Notes under the pieces: generated by a model
What the model was told of the DNA's origin: nothing
Database searches by the model: none
Seen by the model: only the letters and a program-made list of their open reading frames with translations
Shown: positions 45,441 through 53,722 of the stretch, in pieces
Layout of the letters: every line of letters begins with the position of its first letter
Position numbering within the stretch: the stretch's first letter is position 1
Assembly (NCBI RefSeq): GCF_016481275.1
Contig: NZ_JAEMNW010000001.1
Span: 682,001-746,000, forward strand
Length of the DNA: 64,000 nt
Origin: Antrihabitans auranticaus
GTDB lineage: Bacteria > Actinomycetota > Actinomycetes > Mycobacteriales > Mycobacteriaceae
Direction: 5' to 3'
Translations under genes and position numbers: made by a program

Positions 45441-47152
45441 TCAGGCTTCCTCGTCCAGTCGTACGCGTCGCCGAAGATACCGGTCTGGATCGGGCCCACC
45501 AGGGTCACGCCGCCGACCTCACCACCGACCGCGACAACCGTCATGTCCTGCATAATCGGGAGCACCGTGTGCAATTGCCACAGTTTGGGCTCGATCTGCG
45601 GAAGCAGCTCGACGAACGGTGCCTGGCCGCGAACCGCGGTGTCGATGAGCGGTTGCAGTGTCGGATCGCAGACACCAGGCAGATTGCTCGAGCCGAGGGC
45701 GTCGGGTCCACCGTCTTCGAATTCACAGCCGAATCGTGAGGCGAGTGCGGTCGCCGGGTCGTTGCCACTGCGCACCCAGCCGACGAGGGCATCGATGTCG
45801 CCCTTGATCAACGCGTCCCCGTACAACTCGTCGGGCTGTAGTCGCACCACCGACGCGTCAAATCCCGCGTCGCGCAACTGATCTGCGACCGTGCTCGCGA
45901 CGGCGCCTGCCGTATCGTCGTTCTCCGGCACACCGATTCGCACTTCGAGCTTTTTACCGTTCTTCGTGATCAGCGGCATCGGCGTACCGTCCGCCACCGG
46001 CAACACCGGAACGACGTAACCCGCTTCGCCGAGCAGTCCGTACGCCTCCTCAGGCCGCAGTCGCGGCGGCTCGGTCGGGACATAGCCCGGATCCGACGGC
46101 GAAAGCACTTGCGCACGAACATGTTCCACGTCCGACCGACTGCCCGCTCCGACACCGGCCAACAGCGTCGGATCGAGGAACGAGAGGAGACTGTGCCGCA
46201 CTCGTTCGTCGGCAAGGTCGCCGTTGCGGGCATTCAGCGCAATTTCGAGTACGCGCGGCTGAAAAGTAACTGCGGTCTTGACCGCAGGGATCGCAGACAA
46301 CTGCGATTCCGCAGCCTTCGAACCGTGCACGGTCGCGATCTGGGTATCCCCCGATCGCATCGAATCCGCAAGCTGCGCAGGCAAACCCGCGCGCCGCATG
46401 ATGATCTGGTCGGGCTTGGCGGGGACGTCCCAGAAGCGGTCGTTGCGTTCGAGCAGGATTTCGTCACGGCCGCGGTCGATCGACTTGATATTGAAATGGC
46501 CGCCGGAAACCGGAATCGTCTCGGCAAGCCCGCGCTCGAACCCACCCGGCGCGTCCTTCACTAGATGCGAGGGCAGGAGATTGGCGAAGAGCTCGGGCCA
46601 CGCAGGGTAGGGCCCCTTGAACGTGACGACCACAGTCTTGCCGCCGCCGGCAGACGCGACGTTGTCGATCAGTTCGTAGCCCGCTGGATCGACAGCGCCC
46701 GGCTGTTCGATCATCTGCTGCCACAGGTAACGGAAGTCTTCCGCGGCGATCGGCGCGCCGTCGGACCACTGCGCCTCGTTGCGAATCTGATAGGTGACGG
46801 TAAACGGCTCCTCCGCCGTCACAGCCGCCGACGCCATCACGACGTCGTCGAGAATCCACTGGGTTGCACCCGGCACGTCGGGGCGCACCGCGGGCCGGAA
46901 CACGCTCGGCAGCACGAGCGAGGCCACTGCCGCAGTCGCGGGCGACTGATCCGCGAGTAGGTGCGGATTGAACCCGATGCCGATGTCGTCGATTGCTACG
47001 ACGACGGTGTTCGACGTCGGTACCGCGGTCGGAGTGTTGGGCCGGTCAGTGCTTTCGATCGGCGGCGGCGGATCGGCGATACAACCCGAAAGGGTCGCTG
47101 TCGCAGCAACTATCGATACCGCTGTGAGAAACCGCCCGAATCCAGCCAGCAC
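45437..47152 (-). CDS. lpqW: LpqW-like lipoprotein (solute-binding fold), PIM/lipomannan control
   Basis: 571 residues from GTG 47152, with GGAGGG just upstream; a TTG at 47173 is the longer alternative. Signal peptide with lipobox LSGC at C24. The mature part is a periplasmic oligopeptide-binding (SBP_5) fold: EAQWSDGAPIAAEDFRYLWQ (about residue 127), FNIKSIDRGRDEILLERNDRFW and the C-terminal part. Mycobacterial LpqW in the same gene order steers flux between PIMs and lipomannan/lipoarabinomannan through PimE (established). pimE is 3 kb away. Confidence 0.9.
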   Translation of the reverse strand: MLAGFGRFLTAVSIVAATATLSGCIADPPPPIESTDRPNTPTAVPTSNTVVVAIDDIGIGFNPHLLADQSPATAAVASLVLPSVFRPAVRPDVPGATQWILDDVVMASAAVTAEEPFTVTYQIRNEAQWSDGAPIAAEDFRYLWQQMIEQPGAVDPAGYELIDNVASAGGGKTVVVTFKGPYPAWPELFANLLPSHLVKDAPGGFERGLAETIPVSGGHFNIKSIDRGRDEILLERNDRFWDVPAKPDQIIMRRAGLPAQLADSMRSGDTQIATVHGSKAAESQLSAIPAVKTAVTFQPRVLEIALNARNGDLADERVRHSLLSFLDPTLLAGVGAGSRSDVEHVRAQVLSPSDPGYVPTEPPRLRPEEAYGLLGEAGYVVPVLPVADGTPMPLITKNGKKLEVRIGVPENDDTAGAVASTVADQLRDAGFDASVVRLQPDELYGDALIKGDIDALVGWVRSGNDPATALASRFGCEFEDGGPDALGSSNLPGVCDPTLQPLIDTAVRGQAPFVELLPQIEPKLWQLHTVLPIMQDMTVVAVGGEVGGVTLVGPIQTGIFGDAYDWTRKPE

Positions 47153-47179
47153 TGACCCTCCGTCCCGTGTCAACGCACC

Positions 47180-49102
47180 CTACAACGCAGCCTTGTCACG
47201 AGCCTTGCGTCGCGACAGATCGCGAGCGCGCTCGGTCGCGTTCAGCATCACCTTGCGAACCCGAATCGCGTCGGGCCCGACTTCGACGCACTCGTCCTGT
47301 GCGCAGAACTCCATGGCGCCCTCGAGATCGAGCTTGATCGGTGTCGCAAGCGTTTCCACGATGTCCGCGGACGACTGCCGCATGTTGGTGAGCTTCTTCT
47401 CCCGCGTGACGTTGATGTCGAGGTCTTCCTGGCGCGGGTTGATGCCCACGACCATTCCCTCGTAGGTCTGGACACCAGGCTCCACGAAGAACGTGCCACG
47501 GTCCGCCAACTGCGTCATCGCGTACGGCGTGACCTGACCCGCACGGTCGGAGACGAGCGATCCGGTGTGCCGGGCGCGAATCTCGCCGGCCCAGGGCGCG
47601 TAGCCGTGGAACACCGCGTTCATGATTCCGGTGCCGCGCGTATCCGTGAGGAAGTCGGTCCGGAAGCCGATCAGACCACGCGAAGGAACGATGAATTCCA
47701 TTCGGACCCAACCGGATCCGTGGTTTGTCATCTGGACCATCTTGCCCTTGCGAGCGGCGAGCAACTGTGTGATGCCACCGAGGTGCTCTTCGGGGACGTC
47801 GACGATGAGCTCTTCGAAGGGCTCGTGGATCTTGCCGTCGACAGTCCGGGTGACCACCTGCGGCTTGCCCACGGTCAGTTCGAAACCTTCGCGGCGCATC
47901 TGCTCGACCAGGATCGCCAGCGCGAGTTCGCCTCGGCCCTGGACCTCCCAGGTGTCCGGTCGTTCGGTCGGGACGACCTTGAGTGAGACGTTGCCGACGA
48001 GCTCGGAATCCAAGCGCGCCTTGACCAGTCGGGCGGTGAGCTTCTTTCCACCGTTGCGGCCGGCCAGCGGCGAAGTGTTGATACCGATCGTGACCGAGAT
48101 AGCGGGCTCGTCGACGGTGATGCGCTTGAGCGCGACCGGATTCTCGGGATCGGCCAAGGTGTCGCCGATCATGATGTCGGGGATTCCCGCGATTGCGACG
48201 ATGTCGCCGGCCACACCCTCTTCGGCCGGATGGCGCTCGACGCCCTCGGTAGCGAGCAGTTCCGTGATCTTGATCTGCTTGACCCCGTCACCGTGCATCC
48301 ACGCGACGGTCTGGCCCTTCTTGAGCTTGCCGCTGTAGATACGCACGAGCGCGAGCCTGCCGAGGAATGCGGACGCGTCGAGGTTGGTCACGTGCGCCTG
48401 CAGCGGGCCTTCGGGATCGCCCTTCGGCGCGGGGATGTAGCTCAGCAGAACGTCGAACAGCGCGTCGAGATTCTCGGCATTCGGCGCGTGGCCGTTTTCG
48501 GGCCGCTCCTTCGATGCCTTGCCCTCGCGTCCGGACGCGTACAGAACCGGCAGGTCCAGCGCGAGCTCGGCAGCCTCTGCGGCTTCGTCGTCCAGATCGG
48601 AAGCCAGATCGAGCAGCAGATCGTGGCTCTCTTCGACGACTTCTTCGATTCGCGCATCGGGACGGTCCGTCTTGTTGACCAAGAGAATCACCGGCAGCGA
48701 TGCGGCGAGCGCCTTGCGGAGCACGAAACGGGTCTGGGGCAGCGGGCCCTCGGATGCGTCGACAAGCAGCACGACGCCGTCCACCATCGACAGCCCACGC
48801 TCGACCTCGCCACCGAAGTCGGCGTGGCCCGGCGTATCGATGACGTTGATGACGGTGATGGAACCGTCCTCGTGGTGCCGGTGGACGGCCGTGTTCTTCG
48901 CGAGAATGGTGATGCCCTTCTCGCGCTCGAGGTCGCCGGAGTCCATGACTCGGTCGACGAGCTCAGCCCGCGCGGCGAACGCGCCGGACTGGCGAAGCAT
49001 CGCGTCGACAAGGGTGGTCTTACCGTGGTCGACGTGCGCCACGATCGCCACGTTCCTGAATGTCCGGGCAGGCGATGCGGCGGAAGATGTGGGGCTCGAC
49101 AA
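47180..49102 (-). CDS. typA: BipA/TypA-type ribosome-associated GTPase
   Basis: 640 residues from TTG 49102, chosen because of AGGAG eight to twelve bases upstream; the frame runs on without ribosome site. G-motifs: NVAIVAHVDHGKTTLVDAML (G1, about residue 16), VIDTPGHADFGGEVERGLS (G3, about 83) and VNKTDRPDAR (G4, about 136). The later EF-G-like domains III and V and the BipA C-terminal domain are present. Functions in ribosome assembly and stress. Divergent from the 58-residue protein across 230 bp. Confidence 0.94.
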   Translation of the reverse strand: MSSPTSSAASPARTFRNVAIVAHVDHGKTTLVDAMLRQSGAFAARAELVDRVMDSGDLEREKGITILAKNTAVHRHHEDGSITVINVIDTPGHADFGGEVERGLSMVDGVVLLVDASEGPLPQTRFVLRKALAASLPVILLVNKTDRPDARIEEVVEESHDLLLDLASDLDDEAAEAAELALDLPVLYASGREGKASKERPENGHAPNAENLDALFDVLLSYIPAPKGDPEGPLQAHVTNLDASAFLGRLALVRIYSGKLKKGQTVAWMHGDGVKQIKITELLATEGVERHPAEEGVAGDIVAIAGIPDIMIGDTLADPENPVALKRITVDEPAISVTIGINTSPLAGRNGGKKLTARLVKARLDSELVGNVSLKVVPTERPDTWEVQGRGELALAILVEQMRREGFELTVGKPQVVTRTVDGKIHEPFEELIVDVPEEHLGGITQLLAARKGKMVQMTNHGSGWVRMEFIVPSRGLIGFRTDFLTDTRGTGIMNAVFHGYAPWAGEIRARHTGSLVSDRAGQVTPYAMTQLADRGTFFVEPGVQTYEGMVVGINPRQEDLDINVTREKKLTNMRQSSADIVETLATPIKLDLEGAMEFCAQDECVEVGPDAIRVRKVMLNATERARDLSRRKARDKAAL

Positions 49103-49332
49103 CGCTGTATTCTCCTGGCTGATTCTCCGCGCAAGGGTCTTCGCACGGCACTCTTCGCAGATCTGGCCGCCGCAACGCACAAATAATCGAACGAATCGCC
49201 ATCTGGGCGCTCGCTCGGGCATTGCGGCCAGCCATCAGAGTACCGGTCCGCAGCGACTTTGAATTCCGTCGACTACCTCGAGCGTAGGCTGACGTCAGAT
49301 TTCCGCGCGCAAACGAGGAGCAGCAACCGAAC

Positions 49333-49509
49333 ATGGGCAAGGTCAAAGCCAAAAAAGTTTCGGGGCTGAAACCCAAGAAGAAGTGCTGCCGCAGCAAAAC
49401 TCGATGCATCAAATGCCCGGTCGTCATAATGCGAATGAAGAAGGCCGAGAGTGCCGGTGTGTGTGGCAAGGATCTCGTCAAAGCGCTGAAGAAGGCGCGC
49501 GCGGCGTAA
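49333..49509 (+). CDS. 58-residue Lys/Cys-rich small protein
   Basis: 58 residues, ATG 49333 to TAA 49509; 19 of 58 residues are Lys or Arg. Cysteines at 18, 19, 25, 28 and 44 (KKCCRSKTRCIKCP and VCGKDL) resemble a zinc-ribbon or metal-knuckle nucleic-acid-binding motif. Upstream GAGGAG lies about 15 bases before the start. No family name recognised, though I recall similar CCRS...RC..CP proteins in mycolic-acid bacteria. The 3' end overlaps the mutT2 3' end by 32 bp on the other strand. Confidence 0.75.
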   Translation: MGKVKAKKVSGLKPKKKCCRSKTRCIKCPVVIMRMKKAESAGVCGKDLVKALKKARAA

Positions 49510-49894
49510 GCGCGCACACAAGTTCTTCCAGCCAGATCCGATCGTTCGGGACCAGATCGATCTCACGCAACTGCGCAGCAGTCACCCAGCAGACCGCTGC
49601 GTGGTCGAGGGGTTGCGGAATTCCAGAGCGCACAGTCGTGCGGTAGGCCCGCAGCACGAAACCGTTCGGCAAATCGACGTCGACGCCGATCCGCTCCCCT
49701 GCCACTGCTTCGATTCCCAATTCCTCGCGCAGTTCCCGCGCGACCGCAGCCGCGGGAGTTTCGTCTGCCTCGACCTTCCCGCCGGGCAGTTCCCACAATC
49801 CGGCGAACTCCGGCGGCCTCGTGCGCTGCGCCAGCAACAACCGTCCGCCTGCCACGATCGCTGCCGCGACCACTTCTATGGGCTCGGGTTGCAT
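49478..49894 (-). CDS. mutT2: Nudix hydrolase, MutT2-like
   Basis: 138 residues from ATG 49894; the longer frame overlaps the phhB coding region. Complete Nudix box G-x5-E-x7-REUxEExGU is seen as GGKVEADETPAAAVARELRE (about residues 38-57) followed by ELGIE. MutT2 proteins hydrolyse dCTP/5-methyl-dCTP and oxidised nucleotides. It lies next to phhB, as in M. tuberculosis (Rv1160-Rv1159A), 16 bp apart and divergent. Confidence 0.9.
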   Translation of the reverse strand: MQPEPIEVVAAAIVAGGRLLLAQRTRPPEFAGLWELPGGKVEADETPAAAVARELREELGIEAVAGERIGVDVDLPNGFVLRAYRTTVRSGIPQPLDHAAVCWVTAAQLREIDLVPNDRIWLEELVCALTPRAPSSAL

Positions 49895-49910
49895 GGCACC
49901 ATCATGAGGT

Positions 49911-50192
49911 ATGGCGACCTTACTTTCGGATTCTGAGATCACGGACGCACTCACCGGCCTGCCGGACTGGACCAAAGCGGACAAGGCCATCACCAGAACA
50001 TTCGAACGCCCGAGCTTTCTCGACGGGATCGAGTTCGTCCGTCGAGTCGGCGAAGCGGCCGAATCGGCGAACCATCATCCCGACATCGACATTCGCTGGC
50101 GCAAAGTCACCCTCACCCTGTCGACGCACTCCGAGGGCGGGATCACCGATCTCGACGTGTCGCTTGCACAGACGGTCGATCGGCTGGCGTAG
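49911..50192 (+). CDS. phhB: Pterin-4-alpha-carbinolamine dehydratase
   Basis: 93 residues. PCD family signature visible as ESANHHPDIDIRWRKVTLTL (about residues 50-69) with the ligand histidines HH, followed by STHSEGGITDLDV. Recycles pterin-4a-carbinolamine or acts as a dimerisation cofactor. Its 3' end lies over the 3' end of pimE for 50 bp, an unusually long convergent overlap. Confidence 0.9.
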   Translation: MATLLSDSEITDALTGLPDWTKADKAITRTFERPSFLDGIEFVRRVGEAAESANHHPDIDIRWRKVTLTLSTHSEGGITDLDVSLAQTVDRLA

Positions 50193-51429
50193 CCCCAGCC
50201 TCGCGCCAGCCACGCTCGATGATCCAGACGAAGGTCGCGAGCGCACCGGCAACGTAGGCCGTCGAGAGCCACGAGATCAGGCCGGACCGCGAGAATTCCC
50301 AGACATCGCCCTGGGCGAAGCCGAGGACCCAGGGGACGCCAACGGCTGTCACCAGCAGCCAGAACCATGCGAGCACCCGAGCGCCTGCCAGATTTCGGTA
50401 CGGGCCGTGGAAGAGCCAGATCAGCAACGGAATCAACCACACCCAGTGGTGTGCCCACGAGATCGGCGAGATCAGCAACCCGAGCATCTGCACGACCAGC
50501 AAGGTTCCGAGCAGGTCGTCCGGTGCGAGCGCCCGCCACGCCAGCACGGCGAGGACCACCGCGATCGCGACCGCGGCGAACCACAGCGTGCCCGTCTCGA
50601 CGTCATGTCCGAGCAGTCGGCTCAACGTCCCGCGCAGCGACTGATTGGTGACCGATCCGACCGGGCCGATCCGGTCGGCGTCGCCCAGCAACGTGCCGAA
50701 GTACTTGTGCGCCTGACCGCCGATCGCGAGATAACTCAACCCGACGGTGAGGGCGAAAACGGCAGCCGAAGCGACAACGGTCGCCCAACGACGCCGTGCG
50801 ACGAAGTAGAGACCTGCGATCGCGGGTGTCAACTTGATCCCCGCGATGAACCCGAGCAGGAATCCCGACACCCACCATCGCGTACTCCGGACCGCGACGA
50901 TCGCGCCGAGCACCAGGAAGACGTTCACCTGGCCGTAGTCGAGGGTCGTTCGCATCGGCTCGAGCCACATTCCACCCGCGGTCCACAGCATCGCCCACGC
51001 CCGCCGGCGAGCCGGATCCACATCGCTCACAACGAGGTCGAGGCTGATATCGACGACCTTGTAGAGCGCTGCGATCGTCAACAGCAGCCACGCGATTCCG
51101 ATGAAGCCGAACGGCAAATAGTGCAGTGGGAAGAAGACGAGCGCCGCGAACGGAGGGTAGGTGAACGGCAGCGGGAACTCGGGGGTTTGGTCGGCGTACG
51201 TGCAGTCGTAGAGATCGCCGCTCAGCAGAGCCGCTGAGCAATCGACATAGACGTGGAGATCGACGAGATTCATTCCGTTGGGCGTCAGCAGAACCCACGC
51301 CAGCCGTGCGCAGACCGCGATTGCGAGCAGCATCGCCGCCCCGGCGGGGCTCGTCACCTTTGTCACGATTCGGGTGATTCGACTCACATTCCGCGAGGGG
51401 GCAACGTCGCCGGCTCCACGCTGGGCCAC
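50143..51429 (-). CDS. pimE: Polyprenol-phosphate-mannose alpha-1,2-mannosyltransferase PimE
   Basis: 428 residues from GTG 51429. GT-C-fold membrane enzyme with about 9-10 hydrophobic helices; the catalytic Asp is in the first luminal loop LTPNGMNLVDLHVYVDCSAA (D57, matching D58 of the mycobacterial enzyme). HYLPFG and SISWAHHW stretches match the family. Adds alpha-1,2-mannose to PIM4, giving PIM5 and PIM6. LpqW, encoded 3 kb away, is known to act in this pathway. The 317 bp upstream (51430-51746) is gene-free. Confidence 0.93.
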   Translation of the reverse strand: MAQRGAGDVAPSRNVSRITRIVTKVTSPAGAAMLLAIAVCARLAWVLLTPNGMNLVDLHVYVDCSAALLSGDLYDCTYADQTPEFPLPFTYPPFAALVFFPLHYLPFGFIGIAWLLLTIAALYKVVDISLDLVVSDVDPARRRAWAMLWTAGGMWLEPMRTTLDYGQVNVFLVLGAIVAVRSTRWWVSGFLLGFIAGIKLTPAIAGLYFVARRRWATVVASAAVFALTVGLSYLAIGGQAHKYFGTLLGDADRIGPVGSVTNQSLRGTLSRLLGHDVETGTLWFAAVAIAVVLAVLAWRALAPDDLLGTLLVVQMLGLLISPISWAHHWVWLIPLLIWLFHGPYRNLAGARVLAWFWLLVTAVGVPWVLGFAQGDVWEFSRSGLISWLSTAYVAGALATFVWIIERGWREAGATPADRPSVQATRRDR

Positions 51430-51746
51430 TGTCTCGCACCCTCCCCGTTGTTCGGCAGCTCCGCTAGAGCGGTCGCGATGAGCCTAACGGTCTAGCAGTT
51501 CACCCGCGCGATGTGTCTGATCAGTCATAACAGTTGCATCAACATTCACATTGTTTACTTCTGTAACAGGCTATGGTCACAGAGTGACGCGGCTCGCCCG
51601 TTAACGCATTTTGCTTGGGACACGATCTCATGCGAATGCGTACCGCGCTGTACAAGATTGGGGGCGCACTCCTAGAGTGACGTCCCGAGTCGGTAACAGC
51701 GGGCCGTGGGCCGGCTATTGCCTTACGCACAGAGGATGGGGACACA
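51430..51746. other. Gene-free divergent control region of pimE and a secreted-protein gene
   Basis: No start or ORF of interest is visible here. It holds the promoters of pimE (left) and of the secreted protein gene at 51747 (right). The right-hand part contains GTAAC (51563-51567), GTCAC (51576-51580) and GTGAC (51584-51588); the last two form a perfect inverted repeat GTCAC-AGA-GTGAC. This is a candidate regulator-binding cluster 159-184 bp before the start. Confidence 0.45.
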
Positions 51747-52544
51747 GTGCATCGCACCCGAACAACGCAGAAAGCAATCGCAGTCTTTGCGATTGCCGCA
51801 GCAGCCGCACTGGCCGCACCAACCGTCGTTCATGCAGAACCGCTGCTTCCAGATCTGCCCGGCGTACCTGCCGGCATCGAAATCCCGGCTCTGCCCGAGG
51901 GCGTCACAGTCGACATGCTCGCATCGGTCGCACCTGCGATCCTCGGCGCCGCTGCCGGACCCGCCGACGTTGCCGACAGCCCGCAGAGCGCGTTGCTCGA
52001 GCAGTTGACGATGTTGCGCGACACCCCCGGCCTGCCCGCGCCGATCAAGACGATCATCACCAGCGTCATCCGATTCCTGGACGGCAGCGGCGGCGGTGGC
52101 CCCGAGATCCCCGAGAACGGTGCCCCGATCATCCAGCAGTTCCTGTACCCGACAGTCGGCCGTGGTTGCATCTCGGACAGCGCTGATTCGGTCGGTACGG
52201 CTCTCGCGGTCTCGGGACCGGCACAACTCCCCCCGCCCGGCCCTCAGGCCGGCCAGGCCGGAATCGTCTTCACGGCGCTCGGTACCGCACCGCTCGCACC
52301 GGAGCAAACGACTCCGCTGACGATCACATGGTTGAACATCGACAACCGCAAGACCGAAACGCAGACGCTGAACAACTCGGCGAACATCAATCCCGAAGGC
52401 CCGGCGACGCTGTCGGTCATCTCCAACACCGGCCCGGGGCGCGTCCTCGCGGTTATCTCCGGCGGGTTGAGCACGCAGGAACCCGACGCGGCGCCGCGCA
52501 CATGCACGTTCCTGCCGACTGTCGGGATGTTCACGGTCAACTGA
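51747..52544 (+). CDS. Secreted protein resembling Rv1157c
   Basis: 265 residues from GTG 51747. Sec signal peptide with cleavage after VVHA at about residue 30 (AAAAALAAPTVVHA-EP). The mature protein is Pro/Ala-rich with a helical region and then a beta-rich C-terminal domain (TWLNIDNRKTETQTLNNSAN, PATLSVISNTGPGRVLAVIS); two cysteines (GRGC and TCTF) likely form a disulfide. It matches in position the Ala/Pro-rich Rv1157c of M. tuberculosis next to pimE. Function unknown. The next ORF starts 2 bp after its stop. Confidence 0.8.
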   Translation: MHRTRTTQKAIAVFAIAAAAALAAPTVVHAEPLLPDLPGVPAGIEIPALPEGVTVDMLASVAPAILGAAAGPADVADSPQSALLEQLTMLRDTPGLPAPIKTIITSVIRFLDGSGGGGPEIPENGAPIIQQFLYPTVGRGCISDSADSVGTALAVSGPAQLPPPGPQAGQAGIVFTALGTAPLAPEQTTPLTITWLNIDNRKTETQTLNNSANINPEGPATLSVISNTGPGRVLAVISGGLSTQEPDAAPRTCTFLPTVGMFTVN

Positions 52545-52546
52545 CC

Positions 52547-52837
52547 ATGGCAGGAATTCGGTCCCTCCGATCACGAAACTCGATCCTGTCGATCGCGTCC
52601 GAAGGGTCGATCCTGTCGATCGGGTCGGTCGGGTCGGCCCTGTCCATCGGTTCGGTGGGCTCGTTCATGTCGATCGGCTCGATCGGGTCGTCGTGGTCCG
52701 CGTTCTCGTTCGGGTCGTTCGGTAGCGTCGGATCCCTACTGTCGGGCCGATCGCGATTTTCGGTTATGTCGTGGCACGGCAATCGCTCCGTGATGGCTGC
52801 GCCCGAAGGCCAGGAGCTTGCGCAATCAGGCGAGTGA
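52547..52837 (+). CDS. Gly/Ser nine-residue repeat protein
   Basis: 96 residues, ATG 52547, directly downstream of the secreted-protein gene. Residues 12-56 are five units of nine residues, consensus S-x-L-S-I-G-S-V-G (first SILSIASEG, then SILSIGSVG, SALSIGSVG, SFMSIGSIG, SSWSAFSFG), and a shorter related end (SFGSVGSLLSG). No signal peptide is seen; basic and polar tail. The regular I/V-G-S spacing suggests a beta-solenoid or assembly fold. It could be noncoding, but the codon period, start and placement support a real gene. Confidence 0.6.
   Translation: MAGIRSLRSRNSILSIASEGSILSIGSVGSALSIGSVGSFMSIGSIGSSWSAFSFGSFGSVGSLLSGRSRFSVMSWHGNRSVMAAPEGQELAQSGE
52580..52714 (+). repeat. 27-bp in-frame tandem repeats, five copies
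   Basis: Units start at 52580, 52607, 52634, 52661 and 52688, each coding for a nine-residue Ser/Gly/Ile unit. Units two and three are closest (TCG..CTGTC.ATCGG.TCGGT.GG pattern); later ones diverge, so this is an old or rapidly drifting array rather than a fresh duplication. Confidence 0.75.
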
Positions 52838-53551
52838 CCACTGACCGTAGTCAGGGACCAGGATCTCGTTGAGATCGATTCCGACGCCGTCGATGCGCCG
52901 CTTGTCGATCTCGAACTGATGTAGCGCCGCGCTGGGATGGACGTACCCCTCGGGCGTCCCCCAGTCGTGCTGCCAGTACCACGCTCCGAGACCGGCTACC
53001 CGCGACAACTCGATGGTGGGCGAGTTGGCGTACACACCGGTGTTGTGATGGCCGACGACCGATTCCCAGCCCAGCAGGTAAGGCGCGATCATCGTCGCGA
53101 ACTCGACTGCATTCGGGTTGTCGTCGATCGACGCATAGATCGGCGAATTCTCGGGACCGCCTGCGGCGAGGTGCAATTCGAGCCCACGCTCTGCATGCTT
53201 CTTTCCCGCCTCCAAGCCGCCGCGCCAATCCGCGGTCGGGCCCTTTCCGAACTGATAGCAGGACACGATTTGCAGACCCATTTCGGTCAGCGCCTCGACC
53301 TCGTCGGCCAGGATGGGTTTACCTTCCATCCATTCCGCGCCCGCGCGACGGTCCGACACGTAGCGGATGACGCCGGTGTGTCCCGCATCCGCGATCGCTT
53401 CCGCGGACGGCACGCCGGCTGCATAGTCGATGAGCGTGCCAAGCTCCGTATCAGCGTGTGCGCGCGGGATATTGGTCCCGATCGCGGCCGCGCCCAACGC
53501 GACGGAACCTGCTGCTGCATAGCGGAACAACTCGCGGCGACTTACGTGCAC
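52826..53551 (-). CDS. Tat-exported DUF1906 glycoside-hydrolase-like protein
   Basis: 241 residues from GTG 53551. Twin-arginine signal SRRELFRYAAAGSVALGAAA with cleavage after RAHA at about residue 32. The mature domain (about 35-241) is DUF1906, a TIM-barrel related to lysozyme-like glycoside hydrolases: DYAAGVPSAEAIADAGHTGVIRYVSDRR onset, IYASIDDNPNAVEF (about 140), and YWQHDWGTPEGYVHP near the end. Probable cell-wall-directed enzyme, but activity of the family is poorly known. Its stop overlaps the repeat ORF by 12 bp. Confidence 0.85.
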   Translation of the reverse strand: MHVSRRELFRYAAAGSVALGAAAIGTNIPRAHADTELGTLIDYAAGVPSAEAIADAGHTGVIRYVSDRRAGAEWMEGKPILADEVEALTEMGLQIVSCYQFGKGPTADWRGGLEAGKKHAERGLELHLAAGGPENSPIYASIDDNPNAVEFATMIAPYLLGWESVVGHHNTGVYANSPTIELSRVAGLGAWYWQHDWGTPEGYVHPSAALHQFEIDKRRIDGVGIDLNEILVPDYGQWSLA

Positions 53552-53582
53552 GGAACCCTGCCTAACAATGAATGTGTTGTGA

Positions 53583-53623
53583 CTACCGGCGCGCCTTCCC
53601 CATTTTCATGAACGCGCCGGTAG
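53583..53623. promoter_or_regulatory. Long inverted repeat in the DUF1906 leader
   Basis: CTACCGGCGCG (53583-53593) and CGCGCCGGTAG (53613-53623) are perfect 11-bp arms with a 19-base loop, starting 32 bp upstream of the DUF1906 start and so probably inside its 5' leader. It could be an operator, a leader structure or a terminator for reading from the right. Confidence 0.45.
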
Positions 53624-53722
53624 CTTCGATCGTTTACACATTTCACCATACTAACTTTGGTGACGCTAGGCACATTGGTCACATTGGTAACTCGGTTTTT
53701 GGGCATGACGGCGCGTCGCTTC

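Noticed and set aside
52537-52782. Antisense frame with D/P/I repeats over the Gly/Ser repeat ORF
   Set aside because: Its repeats are only the mirror of the in-frame Ser/Gly units; the plus-strand frame has a start right behind the upstream gene, so that strand was chosen.
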